Source: Xestospongia bergquistia (taxonomy: Eukaryota > Porifera > Demospongiae > Haplosclerida > Petrosiidae). Taken from it: a DNA stretch of 64,000 nt. The DNA lies in contig OZ014416.1 in the NCBI GenBank assembly GCA_963965975.1, forward strand, positions 4,154,001 through 4,218,000, written 5' to 3'. The notes beneath the pieces were generated by a model, which did no database searches, had not been told where the DNA came from, and saw only the letters and a list, made by a program, of their open reading frames with translations. Each line of letters starts with the position of its first letter. Position 1 is the stretch's first letter. Of the stretch, positions 9,235 through 21,000 are shown piece after piece. A program made the translations under genes and the position numbers.

Positions 9235-9856
9235 CATAATTCTCAGTCTCCAATGTTGTGGTGTGATATGTTTTTACCAGTTTGATAGACATTCTATTGT
9301 TAGGGAGCAAATCGCTCGCCAGTTTGAATATTTTCACTTTGATTTCCCATAACTCCCTCAACCCACTTATCAGAACAAGACTCAGGGAGCAACAAAGGAC
9401 TACACACATGAGTATCAAGTAGATCCTTTAACAAAAACCACTATAAAGACTTTAGAAGGTTTAGACTATTGAGAGAAGTTTATAAAGTAAACTGCTCAGT
9501 CTAAAGGACTTTATGGCACTTACTGAATAAACAGCTATTAACAGTTTAGTAAGGTAGTTTGCATTAACGCTCTAAAGTCTTTAAGTTAAAGACTTTAGTA
9601 GGTTTAGACTCTTGAGAGAATTTTATAAAGTAAACTGCTCAGTCTAAAGGACTTAATGGGACTAACTAAGCACTCAGTTATTAACAGTTTAGAAAGTTAG
9701 TTTGCATTAATGCCCTAAAGTCTTTAAGTTAAAGACTTTAGAAGGTTTAGACTATTGAGAGAAGTTTATAAAGTAAAATGCTCAGTCTAAAGGACTTTAT
9801 GGCACTAACTAAATAAACAGTTATTAAAAGTTCAGAAAGTTAGTTTGCATTAACGC

Positions 9857-9885
9857 TCTAAAGTCTTTAAGTTAAAGACTTTAGA
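9857..9885. repeat. 29-bp dyad at the monomer junction (one example of about 380)
   Basis: The arm tctaaagtctttaa, one central g, then the exact reverse complement of the arm. It recurs in most monomers with no or one mismatch; the commonest variants change the t before or after the centre (aagataaag, aaataaag, atgttaaag) or the outer bases. It can form a 14-bp stem or act as a symmetric protein-binding site. Confidence 0.9.
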
Positions 9886-10016
9886 AGGTTTAGACTATTG
9901 AGAGAAGTTTATAAAGTAAACTGCTCAGTCTAAAGGACTTTATGGCACTAACTAAATAAACTGCTATTAACAGTTTAGTAAGTTAGTTTGCATTAACGCT
10001 CTAGAGTCTTTAAGTT
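9874..10016 (+). repeat. Representative satellite monomer
   Basis: A reference copy of the 143-bp unit, phased from aaagacttta. In order it holds: right half of the main dyad (1-12), gtttagactattgag, agtttataaagtaaact (small dyad with TATAAAG, about 33-49), ctcagtctaaaggacttta, an imperfect dyad from actaact to agttagt (about 75-115), gcattaacgct with the only CpG of the consensus, and the left half of the main dyad at the end. Confidence 0.9.
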
Positions 10017-13000
10017 AAAGACTTTAGAAGGTTTAGACTTTTGAGAGAAGTTTATAAAGTAAACTGCTCAGTCAAAAGGACTTAATGGGACTAACTAAGC
10101 ATTCAGTTATTAACAGTTTAGTAAGTTAGTTTGCATTAACGCTATAAAGGCTTTAAGTTAAAGACTTTAGAAAGTTTAGACTATTGAGAGAAGTTTATAA
10201 AGTAAACTGCTCAGTCTAAAGGACTTTATGGCACTAACTAAATAAACAGCTATTAACAGTTTAGTAAGATAGTTTGCATTAACGCTCTAAAGTCTTTAAG
10301 TTAAAGACTTTAGAAAGTTTAGACTATTGAGTGAAGTTTATAAAGTAAACTGCTCAGTCTAAAGGAGTTTATGGCGCTAACCAATTAAACACCTATTAAC
10401 AGTTTAGTAAGTTAGTTTGCATTAACGCTCTAAAGACTTTAAGTTAAAGACTTTATAAGGTTTAGACTGTTGAGTGAACTTTATAAAGTAAACTGCTTAG
10501 TCTAAAGGACTTAATGGGACTAACTAAACAAACTGCTACTAACAGTTTAGTAAGTTAGTTTGCATTAATGCTCTCAAGTCTTTTAGTTAAAGACTTCATA
10601 AGGTTTAGACTATTGACTGAAGTTGGTAAAGTAAAGTGCTTAGTAAAAAAATCTTTATGGCACTAACTAAGTAAACAAATCTTAAAAGTTTAGTAAGATG
10701 GTTTGCATTAACACTCTAAAGTCTTTAAGTTGAAGAGTTTAGAAAGTTTAAACTATTGAGTGAATTTTACAAAGTAAACAGCTCAGCCTAAAGGACTTTA
10801 TGGCACTAACTAAATAAACAGCTATTAACAGTTTAGTAAGTTAGTTTGCATTAACGCTCTAAAGTCTTTAAGTTAAAGACTTTAGAAAGTTTAGACTAAT
10901 GAGAGAAGTTTATAAAGTAAACTGCTCAGTCTAAAGGACTTTATGGCACTAACTAAATAAACAGCTATTAACAGTTTAGTAAGTTAGTTTGCATTAACGC
11001 TCTAAAGTCTTTAAGTTGAAGAGTTTAGAAAGTTTACAATATTGAGTGAATTTTATAAAGTAAACTGCTCAGTCTAAAGGACTTTATGGCACTAACTAAA
11101 TAAAGAGCTATTAACAGTTTAGTAAGTTAGTTTGCATTAACGCTCTAAAGTCTTTAAGTTAAAGACTTTAGTAGGTTTAGACCATTGAGAGAAGTTTATA
11201 AAGTAAACTACTCAGTCTAATGGACTTTATGGCACTAACTAAATAAACAGCTATAAACAATTTAGCAAGTTTGTTTGAATTAACGCTCTAAAGTCTTTAA
11301 ATTAATGACTTTAGAAGGTTTAGACTATATAAAGAAGTTTATAAAGTAAACTACTCTATCTAAAGGACTTTATGGCACTAACTAAATAAACAGCGATTAA
11401 CAGTTTAGTAAGTTAGTTTGCATTAACGCTCTAAAGTCTTTAAGTTAAAGACTTTACTAGGTTTAAACTATTGAGAGAAGTTTATAAAGTAAACTGCTCA
11501 GTCTAATGGACTTTATAGCACTAACTAAGTAAACAGCTATTAACAGTTTAGTAAGTTAGTTTGCATTAACGCTTTAAAGTCTTTAAGTTAAAGACTTTAG
11601 TAGGTTTAGACTCTTGAGAGAATTTTATAAAGTAAACTGCTCAGTCTAAAGGACTTAATGGGACTAACTAAGCACTCAGTTATTAACAGTTTAGAAAGTT
11701 AGTTTGCATTAATGCCCTAAAGTCTTTAAGTTAAAGACTTTAGAAGGTTTAAACTATTGAGAGAATTTTATAAAGTAAAATGCTCAGTCTATAGGACTTT
11801 ATGGCACTAACTAAATAAACAGTTATTAACAGTTCAGAAAGTTAGTTTGCATTAACGCTCTAAAGTCTTTAAGTTAAAGACTTTAGAAGGTTTAGACTAT
11901 TGAGAGAAGTTTATAAAGTGAACTGCTCAGTCTAAAAGACTTTATGGCACTAACTAAATAAACAGCTATTAACAGTTTAGTAAGTTAGTTTGCATTAACG
12001 CTCTAAAGTCTTTAAGTTAAAGAATTCAGAAGGTTTAGACTTTTGAGAGAAGTTTATAAAGTAAACTGCTCAGTCAAAAGGACTTAATGGGACTAACTAA
12101 GCATTCAGTTATTAACAGTTTAGTAAGTTAGCTTGCATTAACGCTCTAAAGGCTTTAAGTTAAAGACTTTAGAAGGTTTAGACTTTTGAGAAAAGTTTAT
12201 AAAGTAAAGTGCTCAGTCAAAAGGACTTAATGGGACTAACTAAGCATTCAGTTATTAACAGGTTAGTAAGTTAGTTTGCATTAACGCTCTAAAGTCTTTA
12301 AGTTAAAGACTTTAGAAGGTTTAGACTATTGAGAGAAGTTTATAAAGTAAACTGCTCAGTCTAAAGGACTTTATGGCACTAACGAAATAAACAGTTATTA
12401 ACAGTTCAGAAAGTTAGTTTGCATTAACGCTCTAAAGTCTTAAAGTTAAAGACTTTAGAAGGTTTAGACTATTGAGAGAAGTTTATAAAGTAAACTGCTC
12501 AGTCTAGAGGACTTTATGGCACTAACTAAATAAACAGCTATTAACAGTTTAGTAAGTTAGTTTGCATTAACGCTCTAACGTCTTTAAGTTAAAGACTTTA
12601 GAAGGTTTAGACTATTGAGAGAAGTTTATAAAGTAAACTGCTCAGTCAAAAGGACTTAATGGGACTAACTAAGCATTCAGTTATTAACAGTTTAGTAAGT
12701 TAGTTTGCATTAACGCTCTAAAGTCTTTAAGTTAAAGACTTTAGAAAATTTACACTATTGAGAGAAGTTTATAAAGTAAACTGCTCAGTCTAAAGGAGTT
12801 TATGGCGCTAACCAATTAAACAGCTATTAACAGTTTAGTAATTTAGTTTGCATTAACACGCGAAAGTCTTTAAGGTAAATACTTTAGAAGGTTTAGACTA
12901 TTGAGAGATGTTTATAAGGTAAACTGCTCAGTCTAAAGGACTTTATGGCACTAACAAAATAAACATCTATTAACAGTTTAGTAAGTTTCTTTGCATTAAC

Positions 13001-13380
13001 GCTCTAAAGTCTTTAAGATGAAGACTTTAGAAGGTTTAGACTATTGAGTGAAGTTTATAAAGTAAACTGCTCAGTCTAAAGGACTTTATGGCATTAACTA
13101 AATAAACAGCTATTAACAGTTTAGTAAGTTAGTTTGCATTAACGCTCTAAAGTCTTTAAGTTAAAGACTTTAGAAAGTTTAGACTAATGAGAGAAGTTTA
13201 TAAAGTAAACTGCTCAGTCTAAAGGACTTTATTGCACTAACTAAATAAACAGCTATTAACAGTTTAGTGAGTTAGTTTGCATTAACGCTCTAAAGTCTTT
13301 AAGTTGAAGAGTTTAGAAAGTTTACAATATTGAGTGAATTTTATAAAGTAAACAGCTCAGTCTAAAGGACTTTATGGCAC

Positions 13381-16300
13381 TAACTAAATAAACAGCTATT
13401 AACAGTTTAGTAAGTTAGTTTGCATTAACGCTCTAAAGTCTTTAAGATAAAGACTTTAGAAGGTTTAGACTATTGAGAGAAGTTTATAAAGTAAACTGCT
13501 CAGTCAAAAGGACTTAATGGGACTAACTAAGCATTCAGTTATTAACAGTTTAGTCAGTTAGCTTGCATTAACGCTCTAAAGGCTTTAAGTTAAAGACTTT
13601 AGAAGGTTTAGACTTTTGAGAAAAGTTTATAAAGTAAAGTGCTCAGTCAAAAGGACTTAATGGGACTAACTAAGCATTCAGTTATTAACAGGTTAGTAAG
13701 TTAGTTTGCATTAACTCTTTAAAGGCTTTAAGTTAAAGACTTTAGAAGTTTAGACTATTGAGAGAAGTTTATAAAGTAAACTGCTCATTCTAAAGGACTT
13801 TATGGCACTAACGAAATAAACAGTTATTAACAGTTCAGAAAGTTAGTTTGCATTAACGCTCTAAAGTCTTAAAGTTAAAGACTTTAGAAGGTTTAGACTA
13901 TTGAGAGAAGTTTATAAAGTAAACTGCTCAGTCTAGAGGACTTTATGGCACTAACTAAATAAACAGCTATTAACAGTTTAGTAAGTTAGTTTCCATTAAC
14001 GCTCTAACGTCTTTAAGTTAAAGACTTTAGAAGGTTTAGACTATTGAGAGAAGTTTATAAAGTAAACTCCTCAGTCTAAAGGACTTTATGGCACTAACTA
14101 AATAAACAGCTATTAACAGTTTAGTAAGTTAGTTTGCATTAACGCTCTAAAGTCTTTAAGTTAAAGGCTTTAGAAGGTTTAGACTATTCAGAGAAGTTTA
14201 TAAAGTAAACTGCTCAGTCTAAAGGACTTTATGGAACTAACTAAGCATTCAGTTATTAACAGTTAGGAAGATAGTTTGCATTAACGCTCTAAAGTCCTTA
14301 AGTTAAAGACTTTAGAAAGTTTAGACTATTGAGAGAAGTTTATAATGTAAACTGCTCAGTCTAAAGGAGTGTATGGCGCTAACCAATTAAACAGCTATTA
14401 ACAGTTTAGTAAGTTAGTTTGCATTAACGCGCTAAAGTCTTTAAGTTAAAGACTTTAGAAGGTTTAGACTATTGAGAGAAGTTTATAAGGTAAACTGCTC
14501 AGTCTAAAGGACTTTATGGCACTAACAAAATAAACATCTATTAACAGTTTAGTAAGTTTGTTTGCATTAACGCTCTAAAGTCTTTAAGATAAAGACTTTC
14601 GAAGGTTTAGACTATTGAGTAAAGTTTATACAGTAAACTGCTCAGTCTAAAGGACTTTATGGCACTAACTAAATAAACATCTATTAACACTTTAGTAAGT
14701 TAGTTTGCATTAACACTCTAAAGTCTTTAAGATAAAGACTTTAGAAGGTTTAGACTAATGAGAGAAGTTTATAAAGTAAACTGCTCAGTCTAAAGGACTT
14801 TATGGCACTAACTAAATAAACAGATATTAACAGTTTAGTAAGTAACTTTGCATTAACGCTCTAATCTCTTTAAGTTAAAGACTTTAGAAGGTTTAGACTA
14901 ATGAGTGAATTTTATGAAGTAAACTGCTCAGTCTAAAGGACTTTATGGCACTAAATAATAAACAACTATTAACAGTTTAGTAAGTTAGTTTGCATTAACG
15001 CTCTAAAGTCTTTAAGTTAAAGACTTTAGAAGGTATAGACTATTGAGAGAAGTTTATAAAGTATATTGCTTAGTTTAAAGAACTTTATGGCACTGACTAA
15101 ATAAAGATATATTAACAGTTTAGTAAGTTAGTTTGCATTAACGCTCTAAAGTCTTTAAGGTAAAGACTTTAGAAGGTTTAAACTCTTGAGTGAAGTTTAT
15201 AAAGTAAACTGCTCAGTCTAAAGGACTTTATGGCTCTAACTAATTAAAATTATATTAACAGTTTAGTAAGTTAGTTTGCATTAACGCTCTAAAGTCTTTA
15301 AGTTAAAGACTTTAGAAGGTTTACACTAATGAGTGAAGTTTATAAAGTAAACTGCTCAGTCTAAAGGACTTTATGGCACTAACTAAATAAACATCTATTA
15401 ACAGTTTAGTAAGTTAGTTTGCATTAACGTTCTAAATTCTTTAACTTAAAGACTTTAGAAGGTTTAGACTAATGAGAGAAGTTTATAAAGTAAGTGCTCA
15501 GTCTAAAGGACTTTATGGCACTAACTAAATGAACAGCTATTAACAGTTTAGTAAGTTAGTTTGCATTAACGGTCTAAAGTCTTTAAGTTAAAGACTTTAG
15601 AAGGTTTAGACTATTGAGTGAAGTTTATAAAGTAAACTGCGCAGTCTAATGGTCTTTATGGCACTAAATAAGTAAACAGCTATTAACAGTTTAGTAAGTT
15701 AGTTTGCATTAACGCTCTAATGTCTTCAAGTTAAAGACATTAGTAGGTTTAGAGTATTGAGACAAGTTTATAAAGTAAACTGCTAAGTCTAGATCTCTTA
15801 GTGGGACTAACTAAGCATTCAGTTATTAACAGTTTCGTAAGTTAGTTTGCATTAACGCTCTAAAGTCTTTAAGTTAAAGACTTTAGAAGGTTTAGACTAT
15901 TGAGAGAAGTTTATAAAGTAAACTGCTCAATCTAAAGGACTTTAAGGCACTAACTAAATAAAGAGCTATTAACAGTTTATTATGTTCGTTTGCATTAACG
16001 CTCTAAAGTCTTTAAGGGAAACACTTTAGAAGGTTTCGAATATCGAGACAAGTTTATGAAGTAAACTGCTCAGTCTAAAGGACTTTATGGCACTAACTAA
16101 ATAAACAGCTATTAACACTTTAGTAAGTTAGTTTGCATTAACGCTCTAAAGTCTTTGAGTTAAAGACTTTAGTAGGGTTAGACTCTTGAGAGAATTTTAT
16201 AAAGTAAACTGCTCAGTCTAAAGGAGTTAATGGGACTAACTAAATAAACAGCTATTAACAGTTTAGTAAGTTAGTTTGCATTAAAGTTCTAAAGTCTTTA

Positions 16301-18091
16301 AGTTAAAGACTTTAGAAGGTTTAGACTATTGAGAGAAGTTTATAAAGTAAGCTGCTCAGTCTAAAGGTTTTTATGGCACTAATTAAATAAACAGCTATTA
16401 ACAGTTTAGTAAGTTAGTTTGCATTAGCGCTCTACAGTCTTTAAGTTAAAGACTTTAGAAGGTTTAGACTATTCAGAGAAGTTCATAAAGTAAACTGCTC
16501 AGTCTCAAGGACTTTATGGCACTAACTAAATAAACAGCAATTAACAGTTTAGTAAGTTAGTTTGCATTAACGCAATAAAGTCTTTAAGTTAAAGACTTTA
16601 GTAGGTATAGACTATTGAGAGAAGTTTATAAAGTAAATTGCTCAGTCTAAAGGACTTTTTGGCACTAACTAAATAAACAGCTATTAACAGTTTAGTAAGT
16701 TAGTTTGCATTAACGCTTTAAGTCTTCAAGTTAAGGACTTTAGAAGGTTTAGACTAATGAGAGAAGTTTATAAAGTAAACTGCTCAATCTAAAGGACTTT
16801 AAGGCACTAACTAAATAAACAGCTATTAACAGTTTATTATGTTCGTTTGCATTAACGCTCAAAAGTCTTTAAGGGAAACACTTTAGAAGTTTAGAATATC
16901 GAGACAAGTTTATGAAGTAAACTGCTCAGTCTAAAGGACTTTATGGCACTAACTAAATAAACAGCTATTAACACTTTAGTAAGATAGTTTGCATTAACGC
17001 TATAAAGTCTTTAAGTTAAAGACTTTAGTAGGGTTAGACTCTTGAGAGAATTTTATAAAGTAAACTGCTCAGTCTAAAGGAGTTAAGGGACTAACTAAGC
17101 ACTCAGTTATTAACAGTTTAGAAAGTTAGTTTGCATTAACGCCGTAAAGTCTTTAAGTTAAAGACTTTAGAAGGTTTAGACTATTGAGAGAAGTTTATAA
17201 AGTATAATACTCAGTCTAAAGGAGTTTATGGCGCTAACCTATTAAACAGCTATTAACAGTTTAGTAAGTTTGTTTGCATTAACGCTCTAAAGACTTTAAG
17301 TTAAAGACTTTATAAGGTTTAGACTGTTGAGTCAACTTTATAAAGTAAACTGCTTAGTATAAAAAACTTAATTGGACTAATTAAACAAACTGCTACTAAC
17401 AGTTTAGTAAGTTTGATGGCGTTAACGCTCTCAAGTCTTTAAGTTAAAGACTTTAGTAGGTTTACACTATTGACTGAAGTTTGTAAAGTAAAGTGTTTAG
17501 TAAAAAAATCTTTATGGCACTAACTAAATAAACAACTATTAAAAGTTTAGTAGGTTGGTTTGCATTAACATTCTAAAGTCTTTAACTTGAAGAGTTTAGA
17601 AAGTTTAAACTATTGAGTGAATTTTATAAAGTAAACAGCTCAGCCTAAAGGAGTTTATGGCACTAACTAAATAAACAGCTATTAACAGTTTAGTAAGTTA
17701 GTTTGCATTAACGCTCTAAAGTCTTTAAGTTAAAGACTTTAGAAAGTTTAGACTAATGAGAAAGTTTATAAAGTAACTGCTCAGTCTAAAGGACTAAATG
17801 GGACTCACTAAGCAAACTGCTATTAACGGTTTTATACGTTAGTTTGCATTAACGCTCTAAAGTCTTTAAGATAAAGACCTTAGAAAGTTTAGACTATTGA
17901 GAGAAGTTTATAAAGTAAACTGCTCAGTCTAAAGGACTTTATGGCACTAACTAAATAAACAGCTATTAACAGTTTAGTAAGTTAGTTTGCATTTACGCTC
18001 TAAAGTCTTTAAGTTAAAGATTTTACTTGGTTTAGACTATTGAGAGAAGTTTATAAAGTAAACTGCTTAGTCTAAAGGAGTTTATGGCACT
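13381..18091 (+). repeat. 4.71-kb higher-order unit, copy 1 (33 monomers)
   Basis: This block is followed by an almost exact second copy. Rare markers line up at a constant offset of 4,710-4,711 bp: gagtgtatggcgctaacc at about 14,369 and 19,080; agggttagactcttgag at about 17,030 and 21,741; tattaacggttttatacg at 17,821 and 22,532. I found only about half a dozen differences, including a 1-bp deletion at about 13,748. An inner 857-bp (6-monomer) duplication, marked by ttattatgttcgtttg (about 15,979 and 16,836), is present in both copies. Confidence 0.9.
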
Positions 18092-21000
18092 AACTAAATA
18101 AACAGCTATTAACAGTTTAGTAAGTTAGTTTGCATTAACGCTCTAAAGTCTTTAAGATAAAGACTTTAGAAGGTTTAGACTATTGAGAGAAGTTTATAAA
18201 GTAAACTGCTCAGTCAAAAGGACTTAATGGGACTAACTAAGCATTCAGTTATTAACAGTTTAGTCAGTTAGCTTGCATTAACGCTCTAAAGGCTTTAAGT
18301 TAAAGACTTTAGAAGGTTTAGACTTTTGAGAAAAGTTTATAAAGTAAAGTGCTCAGTCAAAAGGACTTAATGGGACTAACTAAGCATTCAGTTATTAACA
18401 GGTTAGTAAGTTAGTTTGCATTAACTCTTTAAAGGCTTTAAGTTAAAGACTTTAGAAGGTTTAGACTATTGAGAGAAGTTTATAAAGTAAACTGCTCAGT
18501 CTAAAGGACTTTATGGCACTAACGAAATAAACAGTTATTAACAGTTCAGAAAGTTAGTTTGCATTAACGCTCTAAAGTCTTAAAGTTAAAGACTTTAGAA
18601 GGTTTAGACTATTGAGAGAAGTTTATAAAGTAAACTGCTCAGTCTAGAGGACTTTATGGCACTAACTAAATAAACAGCTATTAACAGTTTAGTAAGTTAG
18701 TTTCCATTAACGCTCTAACGTCTTTAAGTTAAAGACTTTAGAAGGTTTAGACTATTGAGAGAAGTTTATAAAGTAAACTCCTCAGTCTAAAGGACTTTAT
18801 GGCACTAACTAAATAAACAGCTATTAACAGTTTAGTAAGTTAGTTTGCATTAACGCTCTAAAGTCTTTAAGTTAAAGGCTTTAGAAGGTTTAGACTATTC
18901 AGAGAAGTTTATAAAGTAAACTGCTCAGTCTAAAGGACTTTATGGAACTAACTAAGCATTCAGTTATTAACAGTTAGGAAGATAGTTTGCATTAACGCTC
19001 TAAAGTCCTTAAGTTAAAGACTTTAGAAAGTTTAGACTATTGAGAGAAGTTTATAATGTAAACTGCTCAGTCTAAAGGAGTGTATGGCGCTAACCAATTA
19101 AACAGCTATTAACAGTTTAGTAAGTTAGTTTGCATTAACGCGCTAAAGTCTTTAAGTTAAAGACTTTAGAAGGTTTAGACTATTGAGAGAAGTTTATAAG
19201 GTAAACTGCTCAGTCTAAAGGACTTTATGGCACTAACAAAATAAACATCTATTAACAGTTTAGTAAGTTTGTTTGCATTAACGCTCTAAAGTCTTTAAGA
19301 TAAAGACTTTCGAAGGTTTAGACTATTGAGTAAAGTTTATACAGTAAACTGCTCAGTCTAAAGGACTTTATGGCACTAACTAAATAAACATCTATTAACA
19401 CTTTAGTAAGTTAGTTTGCATTAACACTCTAAAGTCTTTAAGATAAAGACTTTAGAAGGTTTAGACTAATGAGAGAAGTTTATAAAGTAAACTGCTCAGT
19501 CTAAAGGACTTTATGGCACTAACTAAATAAACAGATATTAACAGTTTAGTAAGTAACTTTGCATTAACGCTCTAATCTCTTTAAGTTAAAGACTTTAGAA
19601 GGTTTAGACTAATGAGTGAATTTTATGAAGTAAACTGCTCAGTCTAAAGGACTTTATGGCACTAAATAATAAACAACTATTAACAGTTTAGTAAGTTAGT
19701 TTGCATTAACGCTCTAAAGTCTTTAAGTTAAAGACTTTAGAAGGTATAGACTATTGAGAGAAGTTTATAAAGTATATTGCTTAGTTTAAAGAACTTTATG
19801 GCACTGACTAAATAAAGATATATTAACAGTTTAGTAAGTTAGTTTGCATTAACGCTCTAAAGTCTTTAAGGTAAAGACTTTAGAAGGTTTAAACTCTTGA
19901 GTGAAGTTTATAAAGTAAACTGCTCAGTCTAAAGGACTTTATGGCTCTAACTAATTAAAATTATATTAACAGTTTAGTAAGTTAGTTTGCATTAACGCTC
20001 TAAAGTCTTTAAGTTAAAGACTTTAGAAGGTTTACACTAATGAGTGAAGTTTATAAAGTAAACTGCTCAGTCTAAAGGACTTTATGGCACTAACTAAATA
20101 AACATCTATTAACAGTTTAGTAAGTTAGTTTGCATTAACGTTCTAAATTCTTTAACTTAAAGACTTTAGAAGGTTTAGACTAATGAGAGAAGTTTATAAA
20201 GTAAGTGCTCAGTCTAAAGGACTTTATGGCACTAACTAAATGAACAGCTATTAACAGTTTAGTAAGTTAGTTTGCATTAACGGTCTAAAGTCTTTAAGTT
20301 AAAGACTTTAGAAGGTTTAGACTATTGAGTGAAGTTTATAAAGTAAACTGCGCAGTCTAATGGTCTTTATGGCACTAAATAAGTAAACAGCTATTAACAG
20401 TTTAGTAAGTTAGTTTGCATTAACGCTCTAATGTCTTCAAGTTAAAGACATTAGTAGGTTTAGAGTATTGAGACAAGTTTATAAAGTAAACTGCTAAGTC
20501 TAGATCTCTTAGTGGGACTAACTAAGCATTCAGTTATTAACAGTTTCGTAAGTTAGTTTGCATTAACGCTCTAAAGTCTTTAAGTTAAAGACTTTAGAAG
20601 GTTTAGACTATTGAGAGAAGTTTATAAAGTAAACTGCTCAATCTAAAGGACTTTAAGGCACTAACTAAATAAAGAGCTATTAACAGTTTATTATGTTCGT
20701 TTGCATTAACGCTCTAAAGTCTTTAAGGGAAACACTTTAGAAGGTTTCGAATATCGAGACAAGTTTACGAAGTAAACTGCTCAGTCTAAAGGACTTTATG
20801 GCACTAACTAAATAAACAGCTATTAACACTTTAGTAAGTTAGTTTGCATTAACGCTCTAAAGTCTTTGAGTTAAAGACTTTAGTAGGGTTAGACTCTTGA
20901 GAGAATTTTATAAAGTAAACTGCTCAGTCTAAAGGAGTTAATGGGACTAACTAAATAAACAGCTATTAACAGTTTAGTAAGTTAGTTTGCATTAAAGTTC

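Larger units (their letters stand above)
7724..9426 (-). pseudogene. HECT-type E3 ubiquitin ligase gene (G2E3-like), probably inactive
   Basis: Read on the - strand, the exons are 9426-9235, 8950-8857, 8639-8165, a doubtful one at about 8105-8028, and 7887-7724. The first three join in phase: KTYHTTTLETENYE + KGLRLPLWHGAKR...LLVSK + MIDAVSNEQIQVQSMDAIEV. The middle exon then has KAELDQLLNGL followed by TAA (8444-8442), LGVADAMKSHP and, in another frame, GDYLEDCK before a consensus donor gtaagt. The last exon is a HECT C-lobe with SLKDILCFFTGSSAVPPFGF and YPTASTC, the active-site cysteine (codon 7753-7751), then a TGA. HECT enzymes accept ubiquitin on this Cys and pass it to substrates. Most of the HECT N-lobe is missing between exons, and the stop and frame changes mark it as a pseudogene. 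The 5' part would lie inside or beyond the satellite array. Confidence 0.65.
9444..13380 (+). repeat. Array segment with older 14-monomer register (2,002 bp)
   Basis: Variant combinations near 9,597-9,720 (agactcttgagag, gggactaactaagcactc, aatgccctaaag) recur at 11,599-11,722, exactly 2,002 bp (14 x 143) later, with following variants (agacttttgag, cagtcaaaagg) also in register. The copies differ by several percent, so this duplication is older than the 4.71-kb one. Confidence 0.75.
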
